Positions 20,503 to 30,144 of a stretch of DNA of 64,000 nucleotides are shown here, in pieces (positions within the stretch are counted from its first letter, which is position 1; each line of letters begins with the position of its first letter). Origin of the DNA: Evansella vedderi (GTDB lineage: Bacteria; Bacillota; Bacilli; Bacillales; Salisediminibacteriaceae). The DNA is taken from positions 62,001-126,000 of the forward strand of contig NZ_JAUSUG010000010.1 in the NCBI RefSeq assembly GCF_030813435.1, given 5' to 3'. A program made the translations under genes and the position numbers. The notes beneath the pieces were generated by a model. It worked only from the letters and a program-made list of their open reading frames with translations, was not told where the DNA came from and did not search any database.

Positions 20503-21120
20503 TCAGTTGTTTCTTATTACTGTTGCGGGGATCCCTACTGCGGTTGAATCAGCTGGTATGTTATCAATTACAACGGCACCTGCGCCAATGACAGAATATT
20601 CATTAATTGTCTTTAACGGTATAACGACAGAACCTATTCCAAGTTGTGCTCCTTTCTTTACTGTTACTCCACCAGCCAAATTAACACCAGGTGAGAGATG
20701 AACAAAATCTTCTACACTGCAATCGTGATCAACCGTACTTCCTGTATTAATAATCACATGCCTGCCGATCTGTACATTTGCGTTTATAACAGTTCCCGGC
20801 ATAACTAAGGTCCCTTTATTAACCCTTACTTTACTTCCAATAACTGCTGATGGATCTATCAATGTAGCGTAAGATAAAGAAAAGGGTGTAAGGTCATTAA
20901 CAATTTGTTGTCTATCTCGATTATTTCCTACGGCTATAAAAACATCATAATCGTGAAAGGATTTTTCATCCAGAAACTCGTTTAGGGTACAAAGGTAACC
21001 TTTTTCATATGGTCGTGGTTTATCATCAACATAACCGATGATTGAATATCCTTGTCGTTTGGCAACATCAGTGACAACTTTACTATGTCCTCCCATACCA
21101 ATAATGACAAGATTTTTCAT
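20503..21120 (-). CDS. PglD/NeuD-type sugar O/N-acyltransferase
   Basis: 205 residues from ATG 21120 (TTG 21123 also possible). The N-terminal part is a small Rossmann-like domain starting KNLVIIGMGGHSKVV. The rest is a left-handed beta helix of hexapeptide repeats with the catalytic His region NTGSTVDHDCSVEDFVHLSP (about 121-140). In PglD this His activates the amine of UDP-4-amino-sugar for transfer from acetyl-CoA. With the aminotransferase (23204) and 4,6-dehydratase (24392) it completes a set for a UDP-bacillosamine-type sugar, as EpsC/EpsN/EpsM in B. subtilis. NeuD-type O-acetylation is the alternative. Confidence 0.85.
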   Translation of the reverse strand: MKNLVIIGMGGHSKVVTDVAKRQGYSIIGYVDDKPRPYEKGYLCTLNEFLDEKSFHDYDVFIAVGNNRDRQQIVNDLTPFSLSYATLIDPSAVIGSKVRVNKGTLVMPGTVINANVQIGRHVIINTGSTVDHDCSVEDFVHLSPGVNLAGGVTVKKGAQLGIGSVVIPLKTINEYSVIGAGAVVIDNIPADSTAVGIPATVIRNN

Positions 21121-21257
21121 CAAAATAGACACATCCTTTTTTTGACTTGATTTTTAATCTTATGCTAAAAAAAGAGTGTTACTACCATTATTAATTACAA
21201 AAAATTGAGGTGGAGAATATTAAGGTAAAAACATTTATTTAGAGGGAGATCGATCTA

Positions 21258-22210
21258 GTGAGTAGAAAGGACTATTATCAGCGTTTAATCAGAAAATTCC
21301 CAGAGGGAAATTTAGGAGGAGGATTAGAACCCACGTTTACAGGATATTCTCACCAGCCAATGACATAAGGTATACTACTTTCCTCTGAAGCTCTTTACTA
21401 CAAAAAGATCCTAAATGAATTTAGCCATATAAGAGCCTACGAAGTAATAACATGACTTTTAGACCATGCTGAAGATGACGGAGATGGAAAAAACCGGATG
21501 GGAATTACCTCGAGTATATGGTGCATTTTCCAATGGATCCCTCCCCCCTTCCAACCATCCTTATACTATTACGACTTCTATTGTTATGGATAAATGCAAT
21601 GTCATCCCCCAACTTGTCATCAAAGAATTTGAGAAGACGCACATGAAATTTTGGTGGCTTTTAGTTTGCATTGGTGCAAAAGTGTATCGAGTAGTCACAA
21701 GAATGGTGTTTTTTTGGTATAGTACCAATAAAGCAGATAATTACTTTGTACCAAATTTATCCGCAATGTTTTTAGTAAATCTATCAACTTTATTAAATGA
21801 ACAAAGTAACATCTTTAATAACAACCAAATTAAGTTGATTTAAGAACGACTAGAGGGATCTGCTGAATTTATCATTCAAAATGTAAAACTTGAATCCGGT
21901 ATTCTTGTATGGTCCTATACAATTTACAATAAACTCTGAAAAAAAGTTGGGAATCGGAATGACATCCCCCTTTATTTGCAATATGATAAAACAACTAAGG
22001 AAGACAATTTCATAGAAGTAATCAATAGTAATTACGGTTCTTTTCCAAATCTCCGGCTATTACCCGATAACAAGAATAAAACCTTTTATCCTCGTCACAC
22101 TGCGTTTGTATTATGGGGCTCGCGATAAGTATTCAGTAATTAATGGAATAAAACGAAAAGCGCGGATGTCCCATGTTTTGGATTATTTAACATACGAGGA
22201 CCATAATTGA
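21258..22210 (+). pseudogene. Heavily decayed gene, family not recognised
   Basis: A start-like GTG at 21258 opens SRKDYYQRLIRKFPEGNLGG, then the sense jumps among frames: LLDHAEDDGDG, GWELPRVYGAFSNGSLPPSN (frame of 21466) and, near the end, SVINGIKRKARMSHVLDYL up to TGA 22210. Several stops and shifts lie between. The pieces read as one protein of about 310 residues. It overlaps the end of the convergent C5-epimerase gene by 28 bp. I do not recognise the family; a glycan-acting enzyme is only a guess from the context. Confidence 0.5.
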
Positions 22211-23124
22211 AAGTAATGCTTAAGGATATTTTCGCCAGTGATGGAATGTAAAACATATAATAAATAAATATGAACTTTATGGTAATATCCTGCAACTTTA
22301 GGCTCAAGTCCGTAAACTAAATGTGCCAAGTCATACGTTGTGTGTTCCCCTAGATCATAATAAGGCAAAATATGTTTTAACGTCTTAATACCTTGTTTAA
22401 AATAATCACCGGCTAAGTTTGATACTTTAGAATTGCAAGTAGAAGTAACTTTCCACCAATCATAAATACCAAGGAGAGTGAACATAAAGCCGTTCAACGT
22501 ATATGATGCGGGGTTTATGGGATATTCTTCAAAAATAATGTATTTGTCTAGAGATGGATGTAAATCTTTCATAGTATCCATTGTTCCACCCCTTGAAACT
22601 GGGCTTATTAAAAATTCAAATACCGAGTTTCCAGCTAATAAAAAACTATTGTCTTTTGTTAAATCGTACGCTCTTGCATAAACACTCAAAGCCTGCCCCT
22701 GAGCCATTCCAGATACCCATCCTTTTTCTAACTTTTTTAAATAATAATTATAAGAAAATGGATAACGTAAGGCTCCTAAATCATCTTGCATCATTAATAA
22801 TTGATTTGTCCCTTTCATAAACGCCACTTTAGAATTTTGACCATTTACATACTTTCCATGCATAGAAAGTGTATATTGAGATACTGTAACTGGATTATAG
22901 TAATACTCGTTTCCATATTTCACTTTGGGTAGGCCATTTGAATCTAGGCGAACTTTTTCAGAATGACGATAGGATTTATATATACCCCAGTTTAAATAGT
23001 CGCCAAATGTATCATAATTCTGAAGGTATGGGCGATAATCCAAACCTGATTTATACTTTATTAATGCCTTATTGACTAATTGTTTGTATTCTGGCTTTAC
23101 ATTGTATTTTGGCCATACTTCCAT
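22183..23124 (-). CDS. D-glucuronyl C5-epimerase homologue
   Basis: 313 residues from ATG 23124 with AGGAGG. The C-terminal half carries FEEYPINPASYTLNGF followed by GIYDWW, nearly the signature of the glucuronyl C5-epimerase C-terminal domain (in animal heparan epimerase EEYPT-P-SFVLNGF). The rest is helical, consistent with an alpha/alpha barrel. These enzymes invert C5 of uronic acid residues within a polymer, turning D-glucuronate into L-iduronate. No signal peptide is seen, so it would act in the cytoplasm or on the spore from the mother cell. The uronate-forming genes at 27736-34376 give it a plausible polymer substrate. Actual substrate unproven. Confidence 0.8.
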   Translation of the reverse strand: MEVWPKYNVKPEYKQLVNKALIKYKSGLDYRPYLQNYDTFGDYLNWGIYKSYRHSEKVRLDSNGLPKVKYGNEYYYNPVTVSQYTLSMHGKYVNGQNSKVAFMKGTNQLLMMQDDLGALRYPFSYNYYLKKLEKGWVSGMAQGQALSVYARAYDLTKDNSFLLAGNSVFEFLISPVSRGGTMDTMKDLHPSLDKYIIFEEYPINPASYTLNGFMFTLLGIYDWWKVTSTCNSKVSNLAGDYFKQGIKTLKHILPYYDLGEHTTYDLAHLVYGLEPKVAGYYHKVHIYLLYVLHSITGENILKHYFQLWSSYVK

Positions 23125-23203
23125 GATAAGCCTCCTTTTTTAAACTTGATTAAAATTTATAATGTTTTGACAGATAGAAATACCTGTGCATTACCTACTT
23201 CCA

Positions 23204-24352
23204 TTATTGTTGAAATGTATGTTTTAAACATTCAATAATTCTATCTTGGTCCTCCTCGGATAAATTTGAACCTGAAGGTAAGCAAACACCTTTTCGAAAT
23301 AGGTCATCTGACACACTGTTATTATTGTGAGGATAATAAGGACAATTTTTAAAAAGAGGCTGCAAATGTAACGGTTTCCAGACCGGACGTGCTTCAATGT
23401 TTTGGCCCTCCAAAGCATCAATGATTTGTGTCGGCGTAACACCGGATTGCTCTGGATCAATGGTTAAAGCCGTTAACCATCTTGTGGATCGTCCATACGG
23501 GGCCTCGGGCATAAATTCAATCCCTTTAAAATTCTTTAACGCCGAAAAATAACGTTTAAATACTATGCGGCGTGCCTCAATTCTTTCATTTAAAACTCGT
23601 AGTTGTCCCCTTCCAATAGCAGCCAAAACATTACTTAAACGGTAGTTGTACCCAACCTCACTATGTTGATAATGCTTTGCGGGATCACGAGCTTGCGTTG
23701 CCCAAAATCTAGCTTTTTCCAACCCTTCAAGATCTTGTGACACTAATATTCCCCCACCGGAAGTCGTAATGATTTTATTACCGTTAAAAGAATATATACC
23801 GAATCTTCCGAAAGTTCCGCTTGCTCGGCCTTTATAGATCGCCCCCAACGATTCTGCTGCATCTTCAATAATGGGGACACCATAACGTTCACAAATAGAT
23901 AATAAAGGACTCATATCTGCACTCTGACCATAGAGATTTACAATAATAACGGCTTTAGGGATCTTCCCTTTTTTTTCACAATCTTTAAAAGCCTTTTCCA
24001 AGGCATTTGGCGACATATTCCATGAGTCTGGTTCAGAATCTATGAAAATAGGTTCTGCCCCTTGGTATAGTATTGGATTTGCACTTGCCACAAAAGTCAA
24101 TGTTGAACAAAAGACGTAATCCCCACTTCCTACATCTAATAGTTTTAAAGCCAAATGTATAGCTGCTGTACCTGAACTTAATGCCACTGCATCTCCGATA
24201 TTAACAAAGTTGGCCACTTCTTTTTCAAAGGCTTCCACATGAGGGCCTACAGGTGCAATCCAATTTGACGAAAAGGCTTCTGAAACAAGTTGTTGTTCAT
24301 AGTAACTCATATGAGGGGGTGAAAGGTAAATACGTTTAGTACTCTTAGTCAT
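23204..24352 (-). CDS. PLP-dependent sugar aminotransferase (DegT/DnrJ/EryC1; PglE/EpsN-like)
   Basis: 382 residues from ATG 24352, 8 nt after AAGGAG. The fold is aspartate-aminotransferase type I. ALSSGTAAIHLAL binds phosphate, EDAAESLGA carries the cofactor Asp, and SFNGNKIITTSGGG holds the Schiff-base Lys. PglE-type enzymes add the 4-amino group to UDP-4-keto-6-deoxy-GlcNAc, the product of the 4,6-dehydratase encoded just upstream (24392-26215). Together with the acyltransferase at 20503 this gives a bacillosamine-type sugar. The order dehydratase then aminotransferase on the same strand indicates one operon. Confidence 0.88.
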   Translation of the reverse strand: MTKSTKRIYLSPPHMSYYEQQLVSEAFSSNWIAPVGPHVEAFEKEVANFVNIGDAVALSSGTAAIHLALKLLDVGSGDYVFCSTLTFVASANPILYQGAEPIFIDSEPDSWNMSPNALEKAFKDCEKKGKIPKAVIIVNLYGQSADMSPLLSICERYGVPIIEDAAESLGAIYKGRASGTFGRFGIYSFNGNKIITTSGGGILVSQDLEGLEKARFWATQARDPAKHYQHSEVGYNYRLSNVLAAIGRGQLRVLNERIEARRIVFKRYFSALKNFKGIEFMPEAPYGRSTRWLTALTIDPEQSGVTPTQIIDALEGQNIEARPVWKPLHLQPLFKNCPYYPHNNNSVSDDLFRKGVCLPSGSNLSEEDQDRIIECLKHTFQQ

Positions 24353-24391
24353 TGGACCAACTCCTTGCAATAAAGTTACACAAATCGATCA

Positions 24392-26215
24392 TCAAACTCT
24401 CGTAGAAGACACATTTTGGATAATCCTTAGAAGAGTATTCCGGAAGTCATCCGAAGAATTTTTTAGAGAAACTTCTAGTTTTTTTAACTCACGTTGAAAT
24501 TGTGTATAGTTTATTGACATTGTAGAGGCAATTGATATATCAGGATGTTTACTTGGAATTGACCGTTCATCGTTATAGAACAATGATTCACTTAACTTTT
24601 CCCCGGGACGAATACCTGTGTATTCAATTTTTATATCATAATCTGGTTCATATCCTGACAAACGAATTAATGTTTTAGCAAGGTCAACTATTTTAACGGG
24701 TTCACCCATATTTAGAACAAATATTTCTCCTCCCGAAGACAATGAACCAGCCTCTAAAACAAGTTGAACAGCTTCAGGAATGGTCATGAAGTAGCGTACC
24801 ATATCAGGATGGGTAACGGTAACAGGCCCTCCCATTGCTATTTGTCTCTTAAAAATAGGGACAACACTTCCCCGACTTTCTAAAACATTTCCAAACCTTA
24901 CAATTGAAAACTTAGTTGAACTTTTTGCGGCAAGCTGTTGGATAAGAAGTTCCCCAAGCCGTTTCGTCATTCCCATTATATTTACAGGGTTTACTGCTTT
25001 ATCGGTTGAAATGAAAACAAAACGTTTAACTTCATATCTATCAGCTGCTTCAGCTACAATTTTTGTCCCAAATACATTGTTTTTTATAGCAGCAACTTCA
25101 TTTTTTTCCATCAAAGGTACATGCTTATGAGCAGCGGCGTGAAAAACAACTTCGGGGCGAAATCTGTTGAATACATCATCTATGAGCATTTGATCTTGAA
25201 TATCAACAATAAGAGATACAGTAGTCACACGGGGCATACTCTCGTTTAATTTAGTTTCAGTTTTTTGAATACTATTCTCTCCATGACCAAGAAGTAGGAC
25301 CATTTTAGGGTCACACTGAGCCACTTGATAAGCAAGCTCACTGCCAATGGAACCTCCAGCACCAGTTACAAGAACCACTCTATCTTGTAAATAATTATTA
25401 AGTTGATCAATTCTATGCTTCACCATATCTCTCCCTAGTAAATCTTTTACATCAACACCCCGTATTTCTTTTACAGAAATTCTCCCGTGAATTAGATCTT
25501 GTAACCGAGGAAGAATCTGAATATGTGCTTTAGTTTGTTTACAAATATGAACAATTTCCTTAATCTGTGATTTAGGTGCAGATGGGATAGCTACAATAAT
25601 AGTAGAAATATCATATTTTTTTACGATATTCGGAATATCCGTTCTCCGCCCTAAAACAGGAAAACCTGAGACCTCGAGTTTCTGTTTTTTATGATCGTCA
25701 TCAACAAATCCTATAGGATAAAACTCTGCTTCGTTAGATTGTATAAGTTGTTTTACTACCATACTTCCCGCTTCACCTGCTCCTATGATCAACGCCCTTT
25801 TTCTTAGAGACATAGAAGGTTTATTTAATTTTTTTACAATCATCCACCCTATGCGAAATCCACTTAGAAATATAATGGATGTCATCCAAAGTAAAAAATA
25901 TAACGAAATCGGTATGGAGCCATTAAAAAACATTATTTGAATAATTATATTTAAAATTGAAGAAAGTGTTATAGATTTAAATACTTTGATAATTTCATAC
26001 AGCTCAGAATAGCGCCATAAGGTTTGGTATGATTTGAAAATTTTAAGAAAGAGAGAACTAAAGATTATGAAAAGGATTGTGGAGGTTATAATACCCGGTG
26101 TTAAATGTTTTATTTGTATACTATTATTGATAATAGCAAAAGAAGAATAACCGCTTATAATTAGAAGGGCTATATCAACAAAAAATAGTAAAATAATCCG
26201 TAGTACATACTTCAT
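24392..26215 (-). CDS. UDP-GlcNAc 4,6-dehydratase, membrane type (PglF/EpsC/CapD family)
   Basis: 607 residues from ATG 26215, 6 nt after AGGAGG. About four N-terminal membrane helices (residues 1-125) are followed by a CoA-binding-like Rossmann segment (IIGAGEAGSMV) and the catalytic SDR domain. That domain has the NAD site LVTGAGGSIGSELA, HAAAHKHVPLM, and the FVFISTDKAVNP region, in which Asp-Lys replace the usual catalytic Tyr context, as in PglF. The enzyme makes UDP-4-keto-6-deoxy-GlcNAc at the membrane. It starts a dehydratase-aminotransferase operon and is the most widely conserved gene in this block. Confidence 0.9.
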   Translation of the reverse strand: MKYVLRIILLFFVDIALLIISGYSSFAIINNSIQIKHLTPGIITSTILFIIFSSLFLKIFKSYQTLWRYSELYEIIKVFKSITLSSILNIIIQIMFFNGSIPISLYFLLWMTSIIFLSGFRIGWMIVKKLNKPSMSLRKRALIIGAGEAGSMVVKQLIQSNEAEFYPIGFVDDDHKKQKLEVSGFPVLGRRTDIPNIVKKYDISTIIVAIPSAPKSQIKEIVHICKQTKAHIQILPRLQDLIHGRISVKEIRGVDVKDLLGRDMVKHRIDQLNNYLQDRVVLVTGAGGSIGSELAYQVAQCDPKMVLLLGHGENSIQKTETKLNESMPRVTTVSLIVDIQDQMLIDDVFNRFRPEVVFHAAAHKHVPLMEKNEVAAIKNNVFGTKIVAEAADRYEVKRFVFISTDKAVNPVNIMGMTKRLGELLIQQLAAKSSTKFSIVRFGNVLESRGSVVPIFKRQIAMGGPVTVTHPDMVRYFMTIPEAVQLVLEAGSLSSGGEIFVLNMGEPVKIVDLAKTLIRLSGYEPDYDIKIEYTGIRPGEKLSESLFYNDERSIPSKHPDISIASTMSINYTQFQRELKKLEVSLKNSSDDFRNTLLRIIQNVSSTRV

Positions 26216-26358
26216 CAAATTCCTCCTTTTTTTCCGGTCCCATGTACATATTATATTCAGGAGGTTGGTTATTGCTTAGACGAAAACCCATAATTAAATA
26301 TAATGTAAAAATCACAGGTTCTTATTTTTATATTCTAGAGCCCTTAACGAAAGTTTTT

Positions 26359-27540
26359 TTATTTGGAAAGTACTGAATAAATGGACCTCAATCTACTTTC
26401 CATCATTTCCCATCCATAAGTTGATCGAATAACTGACCGAGCATTCTCGCTCATTTTTTTTAACAATAAACGATTGTTATATAATCTGACAAATTGTGTT
26501 GCATAATCCTCTGCTGTTGCCTCTCCTTTTTTTATGACAATTCCACATTTATGTCTTTTAATAAATTCTTCCATTTCATGAGCGGCATTAACCACTACAG
26601 GAATTCCACTATTTAAATAACTAAAAAATTTGTTTGGAAGTGCGTATTCCCGATTTGGAGTGTTTAATCTAAAATTGATATAACCAATATGAACATTACT
26701 TAATTGTTTCGGAAGATCATGATAATCGACCCAGTCTACCCACTGAATATAAGGATTTGATTTCATCTTTTGCATCACACCTTGATATTCTGGTAATTTT
26801 GGCATACCACCTATTATTTTGAATTTAAAGTTAATTTTTGTTTTGCAATGGTTTATAATTTCCGCAATTTTCTCAGGGTCCCCTTTATCTTTTGTTAAAG
26901 AGCCTTCATAGGCAATTGTCAATAATTTTGATGAGAAATCCTTCGGTGGTATTTGTTTTTCAAAATGAGGGGAATTGTATATAACGGTAATTGGAACCTT
27001 TGGATAACGCTGGGCATATTGAGATTTAAGACCGTTTGATACCGTAATGATATAATCTACTTCTTTCATTAATTCTTTCATAAGTAAGTTGTCACTTTCC
27101 AATTCATGTGCATCAAAAATGACTTTAATGTTACGTTTCTGTTCATTTCTAAGAATTCTCTTAATTTGAACTGCATCATACAAAGTTTCCCATTCATGAG
27201 CATGGTAAATATCTGCTTGTATGGCAAGTGCTTTTTGTGCTAGCCCATCTATAAAATAAGATTGAGCCCCATTTCTTAACTCTTCTATCATTTTCCTGAT
27301 CATAACTTTTTTTTCTTGCCCTAATGGATAATGTGCATCGTAAGTAACAAAATGGATACCATCGTAATAAAACTCTTCTTTCTGAAAAACAGGTTTTTTG
27401 CCAATTGTAAATAATTTCCCTTCTCGTTTTCCTGCGACAATTGTTACATCAAACCCCATTTTTTTTAAACTTTTTGCTTCTTTTTCAAACACTCGGACAT
27501 CAGTAAATGAATGATGCCTTATAAGTTTACATATTTTCAT
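26359..27540 (-). CDS. Glycosyltransferase, GT4 family
   Basis: 393 residues from ATG 27540 with AAGGAGG. It opens KICKLIRHHSFTDVRVFEKE, then has ADIYHAHEWET and FDAHELESD in the N-terminal domain, and IAYEGSLTKDKG and NREYALPNKFFSYLNSGIPV in the C-terminal donor domain. It is a close paralogue of the gene at 28878-30110. The pair flanks the WecB/WbpI-like epimerase gene, which suggests they add the amino-uronate sugars made here. No membrane segments. Confidence 0.87.
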   Translation of the reverse strand: MKICKLIRHHSFTDVRVFEKEAKSLKKMGFDVTIVAGKREGKLFTIGKKPVFQKEEFYYDGIHFVTYDAHYPLGQEKKVMIRKMIEELRNGAQSYFIDGLAQKALAIQADIYHAHEWETLYDAVQIKRILRNEQKRNIKVIFDAHELESDNLLMKELMKEVDYIITVSNGLKSQYAQRYPKVPITVIYNSPHFEKQIPPKDFSSKLLTIAYEGSLTKDKGDPEKIAEIINHCKTKINFKFKIIGGMPKLPEYQGVMQKMKSNPYIQWVDWVDYHDLPKQLSNVHIGYINFRLNTPNREYALPNKFFSYLNSGIPVVVNAAHEMEEFIKRHKCGIVIKKGEATAEDYATQFVRLYNNRLLLKKMSENARSVIRSTYGWEMMESRLRSIYSVLSK

Positions 27541-27735
27541 CCCATGTCCTCCTTGTAAATCCCTAAATTACACTAATATATTCGATAATCATAATATTAC
27601 CGTTATATATTTTTGTTCAATTAAATATATTGTATTGAGACTGTTTTCATTTTTAACAAATTATTTTAAACAGTGATATTTCTCATTTTATAAAATAACA
27701 TGGCGGGAACGTTTAATTTTAAAGAGGTGAACAAC

Positions 27736-28821
27736 TTGAAGATCATTACTGTAATCGGAGCACGACCTCAATTTATTAAAGCTGCATGTATAAGTCGACT
27801 ACGCCCTTCCATTGTCAAAGAAATCATTATCCATACTGGGCAACATTATGATGACAATATGTCGACGGTGTTTTTCAAACAGTTACATATTCCTGAACCA
27901 GATTACTATTTAAACGTCGGTTCAGGAACACATGGAACACAAACTGCACGTATGATAGAGGGAATCGAAAAGATATTATTCAATGAAGAACCAGATATCG
28001 TTTTGGTTTATGGGGATACGAATTCAACACTCGCAGGTAGTTTAGCAGCATCTAAACTCCATATACCAATTGCCCATGTGGAATCAGGCTTGCGGAGTTT
28101 TAATAAAAAAATGCCTGAAGAAATAAATAGAGTGATTACAGATCACCTCTCATCACTTTTATTTTGTCCCACACACACCGCATTGGATAATTTGAAAAAA
28201 GAAGGAATTGTTTCTAACGTCCACCTTGTTGGGGATATTATGCATGATTCCGTACTCTATTATAAAACCAAAGCACATAAACAATCAGATATCCTTACTC
28301 GATTAAACCTTTCAGCTAAAAAATTTTATTTAACAACAGTTCATCGAGCAGAAAACACAGATGATCCTAATCGTTTAACTTCCATTCTTAAAACGATAAG
28401 CCAACTGGATCATGATGTCGTTTTTCCTTTGCATCCACGTACAAAGAAACAAATAGAAAAACATCAGCTCCATATCTATTTGTCTTCTCCCCACATTAAA
28501 GTAACAGATCCCCTAAATTACCTTGATATGCTAATGCTGGAAAGCGAAGCTAAAATGATTTTAACTGATTCGGGGGGCGTTCAAAAGGAAGCTTATTTGT
28601 TTAAAGTTCCTTGTATTACTCTTCGTGATGAGACAGAATGGATTGAAACTGTAACTGAAGGGTGGAATCATGTGACAGGTGTTAACACCCAGCTTATTTT
28701 AAATACAATTGATCAATTTAAGCTCCCACCAAAACATCCGGCTCTTTTTGGTAACGGAAGAAGTGCCGAAAAAATATGTCAAATCCTTTTAGAATTCTTG
28801 AAATCTATAAAAAAAAAATAA
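27736..28821 (+). CDS. Non-hydrolysing UDP-HexNAc 2-epimerase (WecB/WbpI-like)
   Basis: 361 residues from TTG 27736, with AAAGAGGTG upstream; the ATG at 27700 has no ribosome site. The family signatures are present: VIGARPQFIKA, GDTNSTLAG, HVESGLRSFN, TTVHRAENTD and DSGGVQKEAY. WecB epimerises UDP-GlcNAc to UDP-ManNAc; WbpI does the same on UDP-2,3-diacetamido-glucuronate. Because the WbpA, B, D and E functions lie beside it on the other strand, the WbpI role is more likely here. It is the only plus-strand gene in this block. Confidence 0.88.
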   Translation: MKIITVIGARPQFIKAACISRLRPSIVKEIIIHTGQHYDDNMSTVFFKQLHIPEPDYYLNVGSGTHGTQTARMIEGIEKILFNEEPDIVLVYGDTNSTLAGSLAASKLHIPIAHVESGLRSFNKKMPEEINRVITDHLSSLLFCPTHTALDNLKKEGIVSNVHLVGDIMHDSVLYYKTKAHKQSDILTRLNLSAKKFYLTTVHRAENTDDPNRLTSILKTISQLDHDVVFPLHPRTKKQIEKHQLHIYLSSPHIKVTDPLNYLDMLMLESEAKMILTDSGGVQKEAYLFKVPCITLRDETEWIETVTEGWNHVTGVNTQLILNTIDQFKLPPKHPALFGNGRSAEKICQILLEFLKSIKKK

Positions 28822-28877
28822 CGAATGCGTATCATACATTACAACTGGAAAATCTAGTGTTTTTTCGGTTTATTATT

Positions 28878-30110
28878 TCATATAAATTGTGTATTATCGG
28901 ACCATATTTTTCTGTAAACATTAACCAACCTTTGTTCCATATGTTCCCAACAATAAGTTTGTTCCATCGTCTTACGGGCATTTATGCTCATTCTTTTTAA
29001 AACATCCTTTCGTTCATGTAAATACAATATGGCCTTAGCATAATCTTCTGGTGCTGGATTATATTTATCAAGTACAAGTCCACATTGATATTTCCTTATA
29101 AAATTCCCCATTTCATGACACTTATTGACAATAACAGGTACGCCGTTGTTAAGATAGCTGAAGAATTTGTTCGGTAATGCATAGGAACGATTTAGTGATT
29201 TACTTACATCAAAATCAATCCACCCAATATCAACATCCATCATATATTGAGGAATATCCGTATATTTAACCCACCCTAGTTGGATAAACTTATCTTTAAG
29301 TTTATCAGGGACAGACAATGATTCACCCGTTTGTACGCCGCCGATTATTTTAAATGTAAAATCAATCGATTGAGAGCAAATATTGGTAATGGCAAATAAT
29401 TTCTCTTTACTTCCTTTCATTTTATGAATAGATCCTTCATAACAAGCTACTAAACCATCTTTTTGATAATTTTTTTGCTTATACTCCTTTGCCAAAAGGG
29501 GGGTATTATATATTACTTCAACAGGTATGAATGGATTCAATGATAAATACCAAGCTTTTATAGAATCTGAAACAGTAAGAATATAGTCAGTTTCTTTCAA
29601 CATATAGAATAGCATTTTACGTAACAACTCTACTTTTCTTTTGTTTTTGTGTTTCATTTCTAATGGATCGGGGACAAGTTCGTGGCTGTCATAAATTAAT
29701 TTAATGTTTTTTCCCTTTTGTTTTTTCATTGCCCGTTTAATCCCAATGCCGGAATAAAGAGATAAAAATTCGTGTGCATGGTAGATATCAGCATTTTGCG
29801 CAAATCCTGTTTTTAATAGCGGATCGTTAAATTTATATTTTTCACGTGACTTTAAATTTTTTACCATTTTGTTAAGCTTCTCTCTCTTATCATCATAAGT
29901 GACTATTTTAATTCCTTCGTGGGTAAATTTCGACTGTCGGAACTGATCAATGAATAGAGTTCCATCAATATCATATAAGTACCCCTTTTTTCGAGGTACA
30001 ACTAATGTCACGTCGTAACCTTTTTTCATTAAACTTTTGGCTTCTTTATGAAAAATACGTGCATCCAAAAACGGGTGATGCCTGACCAACATACACACTT
30101 TTTGACTCAA
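28878..30110 (-). CDS. Glycosyltransferase, GT4 family
   Basis: 410 residues from TTG 30110, just after AGAGGTG; GTG 30119 overlaps that site. It parallels the enzyme at 26359 throughout: CMLVRHHPFLDARIFHKEAK, ADIYHAHEFLSL, YDSHELVPD, ACYEGSIHKMKG and NRSYALPNKFFSYLNNGVPV. It follows the WbpE-like aminotransferase by 34 bp and so is probably the last gene of the wbpA-B-D-E operon. A transferase for the diacetamido-uronate sugar is a reasonable guess. Confidence 0.87.
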   Translation of the reverse strand: MSQKVCMLVRHHPFLDARIFHKEAKSLMKKGYDVTLVVPRKKGYLYDIDGTLFIDQFRQSKFTHEGIKIVTYDDKREKLNKMVKNLKSREKYKFNDPLLKTGFAQNADIYHAHEFLSLYSGIGIKRAMKKQKGKNIKLIYDSHELVPDPLEMKHKNKRKVELLRKMLFYMLKETDYILTVSDSIKAWYLSLNPFIPVEVIYNTPLLAKEYKQKNYQKDGLVACYEGSIHKMKGSKEKLFAITNICSQSIDFTFKIIGGVQTGESLSVPDKLKDKFIQLGWVKYTDIPQYMMDVDIGWIDFDVSKSLNRSYALPNKFFSYLNNGVPVIVNKCHEMGNFIRKYQCGLVLDKYNPAPEDYAKAILYLHERKDVLKRMSINARKTMEQTYCWEHMEQRLVNVYRKIWSDNTQFI

Positions 30111-30144
30111 GATTAGCACCTCTTCTTAAAACAAATAATAGATC

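Noticed and set aside
27700-27735. ATG 27700 as start of the 2-epimerase
   Set aside because: No ribosome site; the TTG at 27736 has one and matches the normal N-terminus of the family.
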